A stretch of DNA of 64,000 bases from Psychrobacter cibarius (GTDB taxonomy: Bacteria > Pseudomonadota > Gammaproteobacteria > Pseudomonadales > Moraxellaceae): positions 2,604,001 to 2,668,000 of the forward strand of contig CP131612.1 of the NCBI GenBank assembly GCA_030686115.1, given 5' to 3'. Within the stretch, counting starts at the first letter, position 1; each line of letters opens with the position of its first letter. The notes beneath the pieces were generated by a model that searched no databases, had not been told where the DNA came from, and worked only from the letters and a program-made list of their open reading frames with translations. Both the position numbers and the translations under genes were made by a program. Shown piece by piece: positions 21,693 to 31,512 of this stretch.

Positions 21693-22505
21693 ATGTTTAA
21701 ACCTGTAGCGCTACCTCATATTTCTACGCGCGTCATGCTTAGCGCATTAACGGCTACCGCGTTATTTAGTGTCGCCAGTATGTCCAATGCTGCACTTTTT
21801 AAGGACAATTTACCTACTGACCAAGACGCTGTATTAAGCGTGGGCGTCAACGTCATAGCCGTCAACTCAGCCTACGATATGGAAGATAGCCTTGATGTAC
21901 GTGTGTTGCCGGGCGCATTTTATGATAACAATAGATTCTATGTGCGCGGCGCTCAAGCAGGTGCTTATATCATTAATGATGGCAAAAATCAGCTGTCGGC
22001 TTATGCTCAGCTCGCTGGCAACGATTTCGATCCTGATGATGCTAGAGGCGCATTGCAAGGTCTCGATGAGCGTGAAGCATCAGTCGCTGCTGGTCTAACT
22101 TATTTGCGCCGCACGCCCGTCGGTGGTTTCCGTGCTCAAATCGCGACTGATGTTTTAGACCGTAGCGGTGGTAATACAGCTCGTTTGACCTATCTCGCTA
22201 GAATTACGAAAGACAAGCTAACAGTCTATCCAAGCATTGGTTTTGAATACAACGATGCTGACTATAATGAATACTATTATGGCGTCAGTGAAAAAGAGTC
22301 AGCGGAAACAGGCGTCGCCGCTTATAAGTCTAATTCGAGCTTGAATCCTTACGTTAACATTAGTGCCAACTATGATTTCAATGAACGCTGGGCATTGTTT
22401 GCCAATCAAAGCTTAAGCTATTTGCCGAATGAACAATACGATAGCCCAATGGTTGACTCGCGTACTGAGTCAACTTCGACGCTTGGTTTGCTTTATAAGT
22501 TTTAG
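21693..22505 (+). CDS. MipA/OmpV family outer membrane protein
   Basis: A 270-residue secreted protein with a signal peptide (cleavage near residue 33, SMSNA-ALF) and a beta-barrel-like mature chain. RVLPGAFYDNNRFYVRG, YIRRTPVGGF-like and LTYLARITKDKLTVYPSIGFEYNDADYNEYYYGVS-type segments are typical of MipA/OmpV, and it ends in the aromatic barrel signature GLLYKF. Family members are scaffolds for MltA-type murein hydrolase complexes or osmo-regulated outer membrane proteins; which applies here is not known. It is monocistronic, with its own terminator. Confidence 0.85.
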   Translation: MFKPVALPHISTRVMLSALTATALFSVASMSNAALFKDNLPTDQDAVLSVGVNVIAVNSAYDMEDSLDVRVLPGAFYDNNRFYVRGAQAGAYIINDGKNQLSAYAQLAGNDFDPDDARGALQGLDEREASVAAGLTYLRRTPVGGFRAQIATDVLDRSGGNTARLTYLARITKDKLTVYPSIGFEYNDADYNEYYYGVSEKESAETGVAAYKSNSSLNPYVNISANYDFNERWALFANQSLSYLPNEQYDSPMVDSRTESTSTLGLLYKF

Positions 22506-22525
22506 ATTTTTGAGGGATTGATATA

Positions 22526-22556
22526 AAAAGCTGAGCATTTTGCTCGGCTTTTTTGT
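22526..22556 (+). terminator. Rho-independent terminator after mipA-like gene
   Basis: A 12-bp stem AAAAGCTGAGCA / TGCTCGGCTTTT with a TTT loop and continuing T-run, 20 bases past the stop. Confidence 0.85.
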
Positions 22557-22648
22557 AGGTAGTTTAGATCAACACATATTTTGAGTTTTTAAGAAATCAG
22601 AGAGGTTTAGTTTAGTTGTTTGAATAAAATTACTTTTACTGAATCTAG

Positions 22649-23740
22649 CTAGCTTTCGCGGATCGACATTTTATAAAAATCACTTCGCCCTATTTTTTTT
22701 ACTACTGCTTGACGAACAAAATCATCATACGTGTCATTTGTCATTATAAATCCATTTGGCTTCCAGTTTATTACTCTAGGCCATATTGGTGGTGCAGCGT
22801 AAACAGTTTGAGTGACTTTGAAGAATTTTTGATTTACCTTAATTTCAGAAACATCAATTCGATTTTCATCTTTTATCTTACCGTCAGAGTTATCTGAAAT
22901 GTAAAACTCTGTTTTATGACCTTGCAAAGATTTTGAATACTCCACTTTGTTATGAAGAATCTCTAGGTATAGGGCACTATCAGGATTTGCTGTGTATATA
23001 TTAGCTCGACAATTCAGTAACTGAAGATAGTTAAAAGCATCTATATCATGCCTATTTTTAAGCTGAACCCACCCTTTTATATTGGCAATACTATAAACAT
23101 CTTTATCATAGGCCAACATAAGAATTCTAGGAGTAAGAGGTAAAATAAATAGTCCTCCTGCTGACTGTAATCCAAAAGATCTAAATTGCACTTTCTTATT
23201 GAGAAAATACCATCGATTTGTGAGTACTGCTGGATGGTCTGAGGTTATGAAATCAGTTTTAGTATTGTTCTTTAAAATACAAACCTTTAAGTCATGGATT
23301 AAATGCCTATCTTTTAAGATCGATTGCATTACTTTGTGAACAACTTCTTTAACTTCCATTTTAATGTCAATAGAAAGCAAAGTTTTTATATCTTGTTCAG
23401 TTGATTCAGCAGTAGACTTAGAAAACTCCTCGGTTCTTGCACGTTGAAGTAGCCAAAATTCTATGAGAAATAGCTTGTCTTTGTCTGTCAGAACGTAATT
23501 TATATTTTCAAGATTGCGAACTATTTCAGAGAACTGCCCTTCAATCGGCTGTAACGCCTTCTCTAAAGCTAGATCTTCACCATAGAAGTAATTTTTTGAA
23601 CACTGGTTCTTTATAGGTGCATTTTCTATTAGTTTCTTTTTGTTCAGATTATAGAGACAAATAGCTGCTTTTGATTCATCAGTAGAGAATTGTTTTAAAT
23701 AGCACTGAGGTACATAATGTTGGTTCTTATTGGAAGCCAT
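22649..23740 (-). CDS. DUF4238 domain protein, likely acquired
   Basis: A 363-residue protein with the N-terminal DUF4238 hallmark HYVPQCYLKQF (residues 8-18), followed by YLYNL-type and KNYFYGED segments and a mid-region TDFITSDHPAVLTNR. The function of the family is not established. No signal peptide or membrane helix is seen. The start at 23740 is preferred over 23752 because AGG lies 6 bases upstream of it. Base composition is clearly more AT-rich than its neighbours, and it sits alone between conserved housekeeping genes (mipA-like and fumC), which suggests lateral transfer. A defence-related role is possible but nothing here shows it. Confidence 0.8.
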   Translation of the reverse strand: MASNKNQHYVPQCYLKQFSTDESKAAICLYNLNKKKLIENAPIKNQCSKNYFYGEDLALEKALQPIEGQFSEIVRNLENINYVLTDKDKLFLIEFWLLQRARTEEFSKSTAESTEQDIKTLLSIDIKMEVKEVVHKVMQSILKDRHLIHDLKVCILKNNTKTDFITSDHPAVLTNRWYFLNKKVQFRSFGLQSAGGLFILPLTPRILMLAYDKDVYSIANIKGWVQLKNRHDIDAFNYLQLLNCRANIYTANPDSALYLEILHNKVEYSKSLQGHKTEFYISDNSDGKIKDENRIDVSEIKVNQKFFKVTQTVYAAPPIWPRVINWKPNGFIMTNDTYDDFVRQAVVKKIGRSDFYKMSIRES

Positions 23741-23871
23741 TTTTTGCCTCATTGAATGTAATTTTGATATTGAGAGTAAACTTAATATGATAATGAGTAA
23801 ATCGTATTATCTCTATAGCAAATGAAAAAATTAATAGCTAAAAGTAGTATCAGATCCAAAATCGAAAACAA

Positions 23872-23906
23872 AAAAAAGACCTTGCATCACGACAAGGTCT
23901 TTTTAC
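23872..23906 (-). terminator. Rho-independent terminator after fumC
   Basis: A perfect 12-bp stem AAAAAGACCTTG / CAAGGTCTTTTT with an 8-base loop, 26 bases past the fumC stop. Confidence 0.88.
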
Positions 23907-23930
23907 TATTCTAAGAAACTATTAGATAGA

Positions 23931-25334
23931 TTACTTAGGGTTTACCATATCAGCAGGAATAACCCACTCATCAAACTGAGCTTCAGTTAGCAATTCTAGC
24001 TCAACTGCAACTTGCTTCAAAGTTTTGTTTTCTTTATAAGCAGTTTTAGCGATTTTCGCTGCATTTTCATAACCAACATGACGGTTCAATGCCGTTACTA
24101 GCATCAATGAGTTATGCAAAAAGTCATCAATTTTGTCTTTTACTGGCTCAATACCAACGGCACAATTTTCATTAAAGCTATTGCACGCATCACCAAGCAG
24201 CTTGATAGATTGCAATAAGTTAAAGGCAATCACTGGCTTATAGACGTTTAGCTCAAAGTTACCTGATGCGCCCGCCATGCTGATCGTCACGTCATTACCC
24301 ATGACCTGAGCGACAACCATGGTCATTGCTTCTGATTGGGTCGGGTTTACTTTACCCGGCATGATAGAAGAGCCTGGCTCGTTCTCAGGAATCGTCAATT
24401 CGCCTAGACCACAACGAGGACCTGATGCTAACCAGCGTACGTCGTTAGCGATTTTGTTTAAGCTACCTGCTAAAGTTTTGAGTGCACCAGAAGCAAATAC
24501 TTCGGCATCACGAGCGGCTAATGCTTCAAATTTATTCGGTGACGTGACAAACGGTAGACCAGTCAATGTTGATAATTGCTCAGCTGATTTTACCGCATAA
24601 TCAGGATGGGCGTTTAGACCCGTACCAACCGCTGTACCGCCTAGTGGTAATTCATATAGACCTTGTAGCGCATTATCAATACGTACCAATGAATGATCCA
24701 ACTGGCTCACATAGCCGCTAAACTCTTGACCTAATGTCAAAGGCGTTGCGTCTTGCAAATGCGTACGACCGATTTTTACGATACTATCGAACTCTTTCGC
24801 TTTTGCAGCTAGCGTATCGCGTAGTGCTTTTACCGCTGGAATCAATAAACCATTGATTTCACGAGCAGCGGCAACACGAATCGCCGTTGGGAAGCTGTCG
24901 TTGGTAGACTGTGCATGGTTTACATGATCATTTGGGTGAATTGGCGTGTAGCTGCCACGCTCATTGCCAGCAATTTCGTTGGCACGGTTGGCCAATACTT
25001 CGTTCATATTCATGTTTGACTGGGTACCAGAACCCGTCTGCCAAACGACTAGCGGAAACTGATCCGTTAGGCCACCGTTGATGACTTCATCAGCAGCTTG
25101 TACGATGAGATCACGCTTGTCGCCTTCGATACGCTCTAGGCTAGCATTGGTAATCGCAGCAGCTTTTTTGACCAGTGCCATTGCTTCAATCATTGGACGC
25201 GGCAACGTTTCGCCACCGATTTTGAAGTTCTCACGGCTACGCTGAGTTTGCGCACCCCAATAAGCGTCAGCTGGGACTTCCACGTTGCCCATGGTATCTT
25301 TTTCGGTACGAGTTGCCTGATTCTGTGTCGACAT
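23931..25334 (-). CDS. fumC: Fumarate hydratase, class II
   Basis: Interconverts fumarate and L-malate in the TCA cycle; the iron-independent, oxidant-stable tetrameric form. The 467 residues match the family. Visible motifs are [53 protein letters not shown], the catalytic-His segment [16 protein letters not shown], and the signature [20 protein letters not shown] lies just before the ATG. It is monocistronic with a strong terminator and is divergent from the 5-formyl-THF cyclo-ligase gene. Confidence 0.97.
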   Translation of the reverse strand: MSTQNQATRTEKDTMGNVEVPADAYWGAQTQRSRENFKIGGETLPRPMIEAMALVKKAAAITNASLERIEGDKRDLIVQAADEVINGGLTDQFPLVVWQTGSGTQSNMNMNEVLANRANEIAGNERGSYTPIHPNDHVNHAQSTNDSFPTAIRVAAAREINGLLIPAVKALRDTLAAKAKEFDSIVKIGRTHLQDATPLTLGQEFSGYVSQLDHSLVRIDNALQGLYELPLGGTAVGTGLNAHPDYAVKSAEQLSTLTGLPFVTSPNKFEALAARDAEVFASGALKTLAGSLNKIANDVRWLASGPRCGLGELTIPENEPGSSIMPGKVNPTQSEAMTMVVAQVMGNDVTISMAGASGNFELNVYKPVIAFNLLQSIKLLGDACNSFNENCAVGIEPVKDKIDDFLHNSLMLVTALNRHVGYENAAKIAKTAYKENKTLKQVAVELELLTEAQFDEWVIPADMVNPK

Positions 25335-25529
25335 AACTACCCTCTTTGATGGTTTGTTGTATAGCTGCTTCGAAAAAAGTGCAACACACGCTGCACATAA
25401 AGGAAAATACGCTGTAAAGTGGCGTTATGATAGCATGACTAGACCGTGTTGAATATTCACAAATAGCCATTGCTGCTCTCTACAAGCAACAGCCATCATC
25501 AATTTAATACATTATGGGATAGTCTATCT

Positions 25530-26180
25530 ATGCATCCTGAGTTAAAACATTCTGAGTTTCAGACATCTACCGTTAGCAATCCGCCGAGACGGCAATTTAC
25601 CCGTCAGCGTCGGCAATTAACGGCTGGCGAACGTAGACATTACGCGCGCATGGCAAGTTTGCACCTATCTAAGCTACAGCAGCGGCTACCAAAAAACGCA
25701 CGTATTGGACTGTACTACGATGGCTTTGGTGAGCTACCTACTCAGCCACTGCTAACTTGGTGTCAAGGCTTAGGCTATTTACCTTATTTGTCTGTCGTTG
25801 GCTCGCTCGGACGTGACAATCAGGAATACGATGACAAACGACTGCGTTTTGTGCCAATTTACCAATCGAAGCTGGTCAATATACCGACACGGATTCATCG
25901 TTTGGGCATGAAGCAAAATCATCATCGCAGATTATTATGGGCGCGAGAATTGGATGTTATTATCTGTCCGCTCGTGGCAGTAGATCTCAACGGCAATCGT
26001 ATGGGCATGGGTGGCGGCTTTTATGATACGACGTTAGGCAAAGGCTATCGATCAGGGGCTAAAAGACCATTAAAGATCGGCTGGTGTTATGACTTCCAAA
26101 TAGTCGAACAATTACAGCGGCAACCGTGGGATGTGCCACTAGATGGCTTAATTACCCCAAGCGGCATAAGGTGGTTTTGA
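25530..26180 (+). CDS. fau: 5-formyltetrahydrofolate cyclo-ligase
   Basis: Converts 5-formyl-THF to 5,10-methenyl-THF with ATP, salvaging this folate. The start at 25530 gives 216 residues. The frame is also open from a TTG at 25470, but ATG at 25530 gives a length closer to the family (~180-200). Visible are the Arg-rich N-terminus (RRQFTRQRRQLT), the IGLYYDGFGELPT substrate segment, and the diagnostic MGMGGGFYDTTL loop that binds ATP phosphate. The stop overlaps the start of the next small gene (ATGA), so they are translationally coupled. Confidence 0.88.
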   Translation: MHPELKHSEFQTSTVSNPPRRQFTRQRRQLTAGERRHYARMASLHLSKLQQRLPKNARIGLYYDGFGELPTQPLLTWCQGLGYLPYLSVVGSLGRDNQEYDDKRLRFVPIYQSKLVNIPTRIHRLGMKQNHHRRLLWARELDVIICPLVAVDLNGNRMGMGGGFYDTTLGKGYRSGAKRPLKIGWCYDFQIVEQLQRQPWDVPLDGLITPSGIRWF

Positions 26181-26431
26181 TGAAAGATGATAAGCAAGCG
26201 ATGGATACTAACTCTAGCGCTGATAATGTAGATGAGTATTTGCAAACGTTAGGTAACGAGGACGCTAGAGAGTTGCGTTACTATAGTCAAGAGCAGTCTT
26301 TTAGCGCTGATGAGCTAGCACGGCTTATTAATGAAGAACGCTTGAATGAGTTGCTCGCGCAAAGTGATGCGTTTTTGCGTGGTTTGAATGATGGGATAAA
26401 AGATTTTGAAAATGACAATAAAGACCCATAG
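26180..26431 (+). CDS. Hypothetical small acidic protein coupled to fau
   Basis: An 83-residue, Asp/Glu/Asn-rich protein starting MKDDKQAMD at the ATGA overlap with the upstream stop. It has predicted helices (SADELARLINEERLNELLAQ, then AFLRGLNDGIKDF) and no Cys, signal peptide or membrane segment. It looks like a soluble two-helix protein of the kind often found as small conserved hypotheticals in Moraxellaceae. The function is unknown. Position implies co-expression with the folate enzyme but not necessarily a shared role. Confidence 0.7.
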   Translation: MKDDKQAMDTNSSADNVDEYLQTLGNEDARELRYYSQEQSFSADELARLINEERLNELLAQSDAFLRGLNDGIKDFENDNKDP

Positions 26432-26873
26432 AGGATTTGCAAAGACAACAATGAGCTACTTTCGCTCAAAACCACTAAGGGTAGTTTTTGCTATCTTGTG
26501 GATCATTTTCGTCGGTCTTATTATCACTTTAGGTTTTAGCACAGATCCCTATTTACTTCACGTTCAGAATATTCCTCTTCCGCATCCCTATCCTATAGAA
26601 TTAGTCGTTATATTAATAATAGGAATGCTGTTTCATTTAAGCTTACTGGTGACTATGGATGTATATATGGATAGTCGCTGGAAGTTTTTCACTATGCTGG
26701 GGACTAGCATTTTATTTTTATTTGGTTTCGGTATGATGGCGATGCATGCACCGCCGTCATTAAGTGGGATGATTTTTTGGACGTTTTTGTCCTCTTTACT
26801 ATTTTTATTGCTTTGCTTTTGGCAGGTCTATTTATTTGTTTTAAGGCGATTTTTTCGTAGAGAATCAGTTTAA
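26412..26873 (+). CDS. Hypothetical membrane protein, four predicted helices
   Basis: A ~153-residue integral membrane protein with about four hydrophobic helices (near residues 26-46, 64-85, 95-115, 120-142). The basic N-terminus (FRSKPLR) and C-terminus (VLRRFFRRE) suggest both ends are cytoplasmic. No domain is recognised. The frame overlaps the end of the preceding gene. Possible starts are ATG at 26412 or 26451, the latter with GAGGA rather far upstream, so the exact start is uncertain. It probably belongs to the same short operon. Confidence 0.65.
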   Translation: MTIKTHRGFAKTTMSYFRSKPLRVVFAILWIIFVGLIITLGFSTDPYLLHVQNIPLPHPYPIELVVILIIGMLFHLSLLVTMDVYMDSRWKFFTMLGTSILFLFGFGMMAMHAPPSLSGMIFWTFLSSLLFLLLCFWQVYLFVLRRFFRRESV

Positions 26874-26897
26874 TAACAAGGTAATTGACATTTTAAA

Positions 26898-26916
26898 GCT
26901 GGGTTAAAAACCCAGC
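26898..26916. terminator. Short hairpin between convergent genes
   Basis: GCTGGG / CCCAGC stem with a TTAAAAA loop between the convergent membrane protein and antiporter genes. No long T-run, so a weak terminator at best. Confidence 0.4.
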
Positions 26917-26946
26917 CTACACCAAACTCTACTTAACTTTGATAGC

Positions 26947-28320
26947 CTACAACACCATCGCTGCAATCCAACCAAATATCAATAATGGAATGTTGTAATG
27001 CAAGAATGTCGGCACTACGCTGTCCTTGATATGGTCATGCTGACCGTCGATGTTTAGACCAGAAGTAGGTCCAAGAGTCGAATCTGACGCAGGCGAACCC
27101 GCATCGCCAAGCGCGCCAGCCGTTCCGATAATAGCCACGGTTGCTAAAGGCGAAAACCCTAAAGAGATACATAGCGGCACATAAATCGCGGCCAAAATAG
27201 GAATGGTTGAGAATGACGAACCAATACCCATCGTCACAATTAAACCAATTAACAGCATAATAAATGCAGCTATCGCTTTATTACCTGCGAATAATGACGC
27301 GGCACCATCAACCAAGGGCTGAATCTGCTCAGTCGCTTTCATGACTTCCGCAAAACCCTGCGCCGTAATCATAATAAAGCCAATCATCGCCATCAATTTG
27401 ATACCGTCATTAAAGACTGTATCGGCTTCACTCCATTTAACGACACCCGTTGCCATAAAGACGCCAAAGCCAAACATTGAGCCAAGCAAAAGTGAGTCGG
27501 TATACATCTGCACCACAAATGCCGTCACAATCGCGGCAAGCGCCACCAACGTTTTCATCTTGCTTTGTGTTTGCGCACTAGCTGCGGTTTTGCTTAACGC
27601 GTCACCCTCTAACACTTCATCATGCGCAGCTTTATCAATTGCTAGCTGCTGATACTGGCGCGGTTTACGGTAGCTGATAAATACGGCGACGAGCAAGCCT
27701 ACAAACATACCCAAAGCCGGAATTGCCATGGCTTTGGTGACTGAGATGTTGCTGATATCAATACCTGCTTCGCCGACGTTTTTCAGCATGATTTGATTGA
27801 GATAAATATCGCCAAAGCCATACGGAATAAACATGTAAGTAGTCACAAGACCAAAAGTCAGTAGACAAGCAATTAAACGTCTATCAATGTGCATGCGATT
27901 GAAAGCGAGCAATAATGGCGGTACTAGCAACGGAATAAAGGCAATATGAATAGGGATTAAGTTTTGACTAAAGCAGCTCATGGTGATTAAACCTGTAAAC
28001 AGCATGTATTTAATCATGCCACCTGCTTTTATACTTGGGCCGCCCGCATCAATGCGTTTGATCACTGCCCCTGCCAGTGACTGTGGCAATCCTGAATGCG
28101 CAATCGCCACTGCAAAAGCCCCAAGCAGCGCATATGACAGCGCAATTTGTGCGCCATTACGGATACCTTCTTGAAAGGCGTTCAAAGTATCAGTCATACC
28201 CAAACCAGCGATGAGTCCGCCTGCCAGCGCCCCGATTAATAAGCTGAGTACCACGTGTACACGCGCCAAAGACAGCCCTAGCATGATGACGACTGCCAGC
28301 AGTACCGCATTGATGGTCAT
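26947..28320 (-). CDS. Na+/H+ antiporter family transporter
   Basis: A 457-residue inner-membrane transporter with about 12 hydrophobic helices, beginning MTINAVLLAVVIMLGLSLARVHVVLSL-type sequence and carrying the conserved segment GDAGSPASDSTLGPTSGLN near the C-terminus. That segment typifies the NhaC-related Na+/H+ antiporter/amino-acid (YuiF-like) family. Substrate cannot be set from sequence; some relatives move amino acids such as histidine rather than Na+. No co-oriented partner genes. It is divergent from lon. Confidence 0.8.
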   Translation of the reverse strand: MTINAVLLAVVIMLGLSLARVHVVLSLLIGALAGGLIAGLGMTDTLNAFQEGIRNGAQIALSYALLGAFAVAIAHSGLPQSLAGAVIKRIDAGGPSIKAGGMIKYMLFTGLITMSCFSQNLIPIHIAFIPLLVPPLLLAFNRMHIDRRLIACLLTFGLVTTYMFIPYGFGDIYLNQIMLKNVGEAGIDISNISVTKAMAIPALGMFVGLLVAVFISYRKPRQYQQLAIDKAAHDEVLEGDALSKTAASAQTQSKMKTLVALAAIVTAFVVQMYTDSLLLGSMFGFGVFMATGVVKWSEADTVFNDGIKLMAMIGFIMITAQGFAEVMKATEQIQPLVDGAASLFAGNKAIAAFIMLLIGLIVTMGIGSSFSTIPILAAIYVPLCISLGFSPLATVAIIGTAGALGDAGSPASDSTLGPTSGLNIDGQHDHIKDSVVPTFLHYNIPLLIFGWIAAMVL

Positions 28321-28714
28321 ATATTGCCTCTTATTCTGTCTGCTATAGCCTGATTAAGACCTATTAATATCTCATGGACGATAGATATCATCCTCGCCTC
28401 TAAACCGCTTGATGCTTAAACCACCGTTTAAGACGCGCGTCAGTTTACCTTATTTTGCACACAAATCCTACGCACAGAACCCAATAGGTGTTAGCTACGC
28501 ACTCTTTACCTATGCTCTGTATACATTGAATTTCAGCTAATATTTAAAATTATGAATAACAATATGACTCGCAGTCTTTAGATAGATATAACTATTTTGC
28601 GCAGATAAGCGTGTGACTTTGCCTACAAGCCTTGCAATTTTATCGGTGAGCACCATTTATCTAAACATGAACCACGAACTTGACTTTACAAGTCTGGTGA
28701 ACGAGGAAGAATAT
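28321..28714. other. Divergent promoter region of antiporter gene and lon
   Basis: About 390 bases. I looked for a sigma-32 heat-shock promoter for lon (CTTGAA plus CCCCAT) and could not find a convincing one; no gene or repeat stands out. Confidence 0.4.
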
Positions 28715-31369
28715 ATGAGTGAACATAAAATTGCCCAAGACAATATCGACATCGATGTCGACGTTTCATCTACTGTTGCTGATGATCAGGAGCGAGACAG
28801 CGCGCCTAACGATACGACAGGTGATATAGCTGCAACAGCTGATCGCGTTGAAGATGGTGATAGCAAAGATAGTGATGATAAAGATAATGAAGACAAGGAC
28901 AACACTATTGAAGACGATGACGCAAAAGACGATAGTATAAAAGGTGACGGTACAGAAAACTATTTACCACTACTGGCATTGCGCGATGTTGTCGTTTATC
29001 CGCACATGCAGATTGCCTTGTTCGTCGGTCGTGAGCCTTCAGTCAAAGCCGTTGAATTGGCACAGGCTGAGTACGGCAATAAAGTCTTGGTCGTGGCACA
29101 AAAAGACTCGCTGACTGAAGACATTGATCAAGATAACTTGTATCAATACGGTACGGTTTGCCGCATCGTCAGTACCATGCCGCATGACAGTGATGAGAGC
29201 TGCATCAAAGTATTGATCGAAGGTCAATATCGTGCGCGCGTTGATAATATAGAAAATCACGACACATTATTAATGGCAAGCTTTGAGCGTGCTGACCTTG
29301 ATGTCAGTATGGATGAGAGCCAGCAGAAAAACACGATTCAAGCATTAACCACATTGTTTGAAAGCTATGCGGATGCGCGTCTGCGTAATGCTCGCGAGCT
29401 GACTCGTGTGGCCAAACGTATCGATGACTTGCTTGAACTGGTTTATTTCATATCGACCCGTGTGTCGATGGATTTAGATATTAAGCAATCATTCTTAGAA
29501 AATGATGATCTTAAAACCCATATCAACACCTTAACCGAATATTTGGTTAAGCAGAGTGCTGAACAAAATATCGAGCAAGATATCCAAGAAGCTGTCCGTC
29601 AGCAAATGGAAGACAATCAGCGCGAATACTTCTTAAACGAGAAGATGAAAGCCATTAAAAATGAGCTGTCGGATATGAATGACGGTGCGTTCGATGGCGA
29701 AGATGATGTGGCTGAGCTAGAGCAGCGTCTAGAAGATGCCGACTTGCCAGAAGATGTGCGCAAAAAAGCGGATCAGGAGCTGAAAAAGCTCAAAATGATG
29801 CCACCTGCCTCATCAGAGTCTTCCGTGGTGCGCAACTATATTGAATGGATTTTGGACACACCGTGGAATGCCACAACCAAGGTTTCGATTAATTTAGAAA
29901 AAGCAAAAACGGTATTAGACGAAGATCATTATGGCTTGCAAGATGTGAAAGATCGCATCTTAGAATACCTCGCCGTACAGTCACGAGTGAAAAAACTCCG
30001 TGGCCCTATTCTTTGCCTAGTCGGTCCTCCGGGTGTTGGTAAAACCTCATTAGGCGAGTCTATTGCCCGTGCGACTGGTCGTAAATTTGTACGTATGGCG
30101 CTTGGCGGCGTGCGTGATGAAGCGGAAATCCGTGGTCATCGCCGTACTTATATCGGTGCGATGCCGGGTAAAATTGTTCAATCACTGGCTAAAGTCGAAG
30201 TTAAAAACCCTCTATTTTTATTAGATGAAATCGATAAGATGGCGCAAGACTTCCGCGGTGACCCAGCATCAGCGTTGCTTGAAGTGTTAGATCCCTCACA
30301 GAACGATACTTTTAACGACCATTATTTAGATATGGATTTAGATTTATCACAAGTGATGTTTATCTGTACCGCTAACAGCATGGATATTCCGCCTGCCCTG
30401 CTTGACCGTATGGAAGTCATTCGTCTACCGGGTTATACCGAAGAAGAAAAGGTCAACATCGCGCAGAAGTACTTGGTGCCAAAAGCCATTAAGAATAACG
30501 GTCTCAAAGAAGGCGAAATTGAGATTGTCGAAGCGGCGTTGCATAGCATCGTCCGTAGCTATACGCGTGAAGCTGGTGTGCGTAACCTTGAGCGTGAAGT
30601 GAATAAAATCTGCCGTAAAGTGGTTCGCGGTTCGGTTGAAACCCATGGCGCACGAGCTCCTAAGAAAGCAGAACGTCAGCTAATCGTGGTCGATGACAAA
30701 AACATCGATGACTATCTAGGCGTCCATCAATACGACTACGGTCTAGCAGAAGAAGAGCCTGAGATTGGTCGTATTACGGGTCTTGCTTGGACACAAGTCG
30801 GTGGCGAGCTATTAACCATCGAAGCGGTGGCGATGAAAGGTAAAGCCGAGCTAAGCTTTACCGGTTCACTCGGCGATGTGATGAAAGAGTCGATTCGCGC
30901 TGCGATGAGCGTAGTACGTGCTCGCGGTGATAGCTTAGGTATCGATTATGAAACCTTTAAAACTACCGATGTCCACGTGCATATGCCAGAAGGTGCCACG
31001 CCGAAAGATGGCCCATCGGCTGGTGGTGCACTAACCACAGCGCTGGTCTCTGCCTTGACTGGTATTGCCATTCGCCCAGATATCGCTATGACGGGTGAGA
31101 TTACTCTGCGCGGTAAAATCCTGCGTATCGGCGGTCTTAAAGAGAAGCTACTTGCTGCTCATCGCGGTGGTATCAAGCATGTGTTGATTCCAGCGACTAA
31201 CGAGCGTGACTTGGCCGATATCCCTGATAACGTTAAAGCTGGTCTGACCATTCAACCAGTAGCCACGATTGATGAGATATTGAAAGTAGCATTGGTCAGT
31301 ATGCCAGTGCCGCTTAAACCAGCTAAAGTGACGGTTGATAAAACCTCAAGCAAAGCGCTGCATAACTAA
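28715..31369 (+). CDS. lon: ATP-dependent protease Lon with acidic N-terminal extension
   Basis: Hexameric AAA+ protease that degrades misfolded and regulatory proteins in the cytoplasm. The 884 residues exceed the usual ~780-810. The first 83 residues are a Asp/Glu-rich low-complexity tail (about 30 acidic residues) before the N-domain start LPLLALRDVVVYPHMQ. The AAA+ module follows with Walker A GPPGVGKT and Walker B FLLDEIDK, then the serine-lysine protease domain with catalytic Ser768 in PKDGPSAGGA. GAGGAAG lies 6 bases before the ATG at 28715, which decides the start over upstream GTG/ATG codons in the same open frame. Confidence 0.96.
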   Translation: MSEHKIAQDNIDIDVDVSSTVADDQERDSAPNDTTGDIAATADRVEDGDSKDSDDKDNEDKDNTIEDDDAKDDSIKGDGTENYLPLLALRDVVVYPHMQIALFVGREPSVKAVELAQAEYGNKVLVVAQKDSLTEDIDQDNLYQYGTVCRIVSTMPHDSDESCIKVLIEGQYRARVDNIENHDTLLMASFERADLDVSMDESQQKNTIQALTTLFESYADARLRNARELTRVAKRIDDLLELVYFISTRVSMDLDIKQSFLENDDLKTHINTLTEYLVKQSAEQNIEQDIQEAVRQQMEDNQREYFLNEKMKAIKNELSDMNDGAFDGEDDVAELEQRLEDADLPEDVRKKADQELKKLKMMPPASSESSVVRNYIEWILDTPWNATTKVSINLEKAKTVLDEDHYGLQDVKDRILEYLAVQSRVKKLRGPILCLVGPPGVGKTSLGESIARATGRKFVRMALGGVRDEAEIRGHRRTYIGAMPGKIVQSLAKVEVKNPLFLLDEIDKMAQDFRGDPASALLEVLDPSQNDTFNDHYLDMDLDLSQVMFICTANSMDIPPALLDRMEVIRLPGYTEEEKVNIAQKYLVPKAIKNNGLKEGEIEIVEAALHSIVRSYTREAGVRNLEREVNKICRKVVRGSVETHGARAPKKAERQLIVVDDKNIDDYLGVHQYDYGLAEEEPEIGRITGLAWTQVGGELLTIEAVAMKGKAELSFTGSLGDVMKESIRAAMSVVRARGDSLGIDYETFKTTDVHVHMPEGATPKDGPSAGGALTTALVSALTGIAIRPDIAMTGEITLRGKILRIGGLKEKLLAAHRGGIKHVLIPATNERDLADIPDNVKAGLTIQPVATIDEILKVALVSMPVPLKPAKVTVDKTSSKALHN

Positions 31370-31401
31370 TCTGATTAGTTACTAATCCAGTCTTATAAAT
31401 C

Positions 31402-31438
31402 AAAAAACCGCTCATCGTAATGATGGGCGGCTTTTTTT
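31402..31438 (+). terminator. Rho-independent terminator after lon
   Basis: CCGCTCATC / GATGGGCGG stem with a 5-base loop followed by T7, about 35 bases past the lon stop. Confidence 0.85.
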
Positions 31439-31512
31439 GGCAAAAACAAAAAACAATCTTGTTAAAACTCTGTGCTATATTTTAAACAAATGTTTATTTG
31501 GTAATAACCATA

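Noticed and set aside
25335..25529. Possible 6S RNA upstream of the folate cyclo-ligase gene
   Set aside because: 6S RNA often precedes this gene in gammaproteobacteria, but only ~195 bases lie here, with the fumC promoter among them, and I could not form the long bubble-bearing rod.
28321..28714. Heat-shock (sigma-32) promoter for lon
   Set aside because: No pair of CTTGAA and CCCCAT-like boxes at the right spacing was found.
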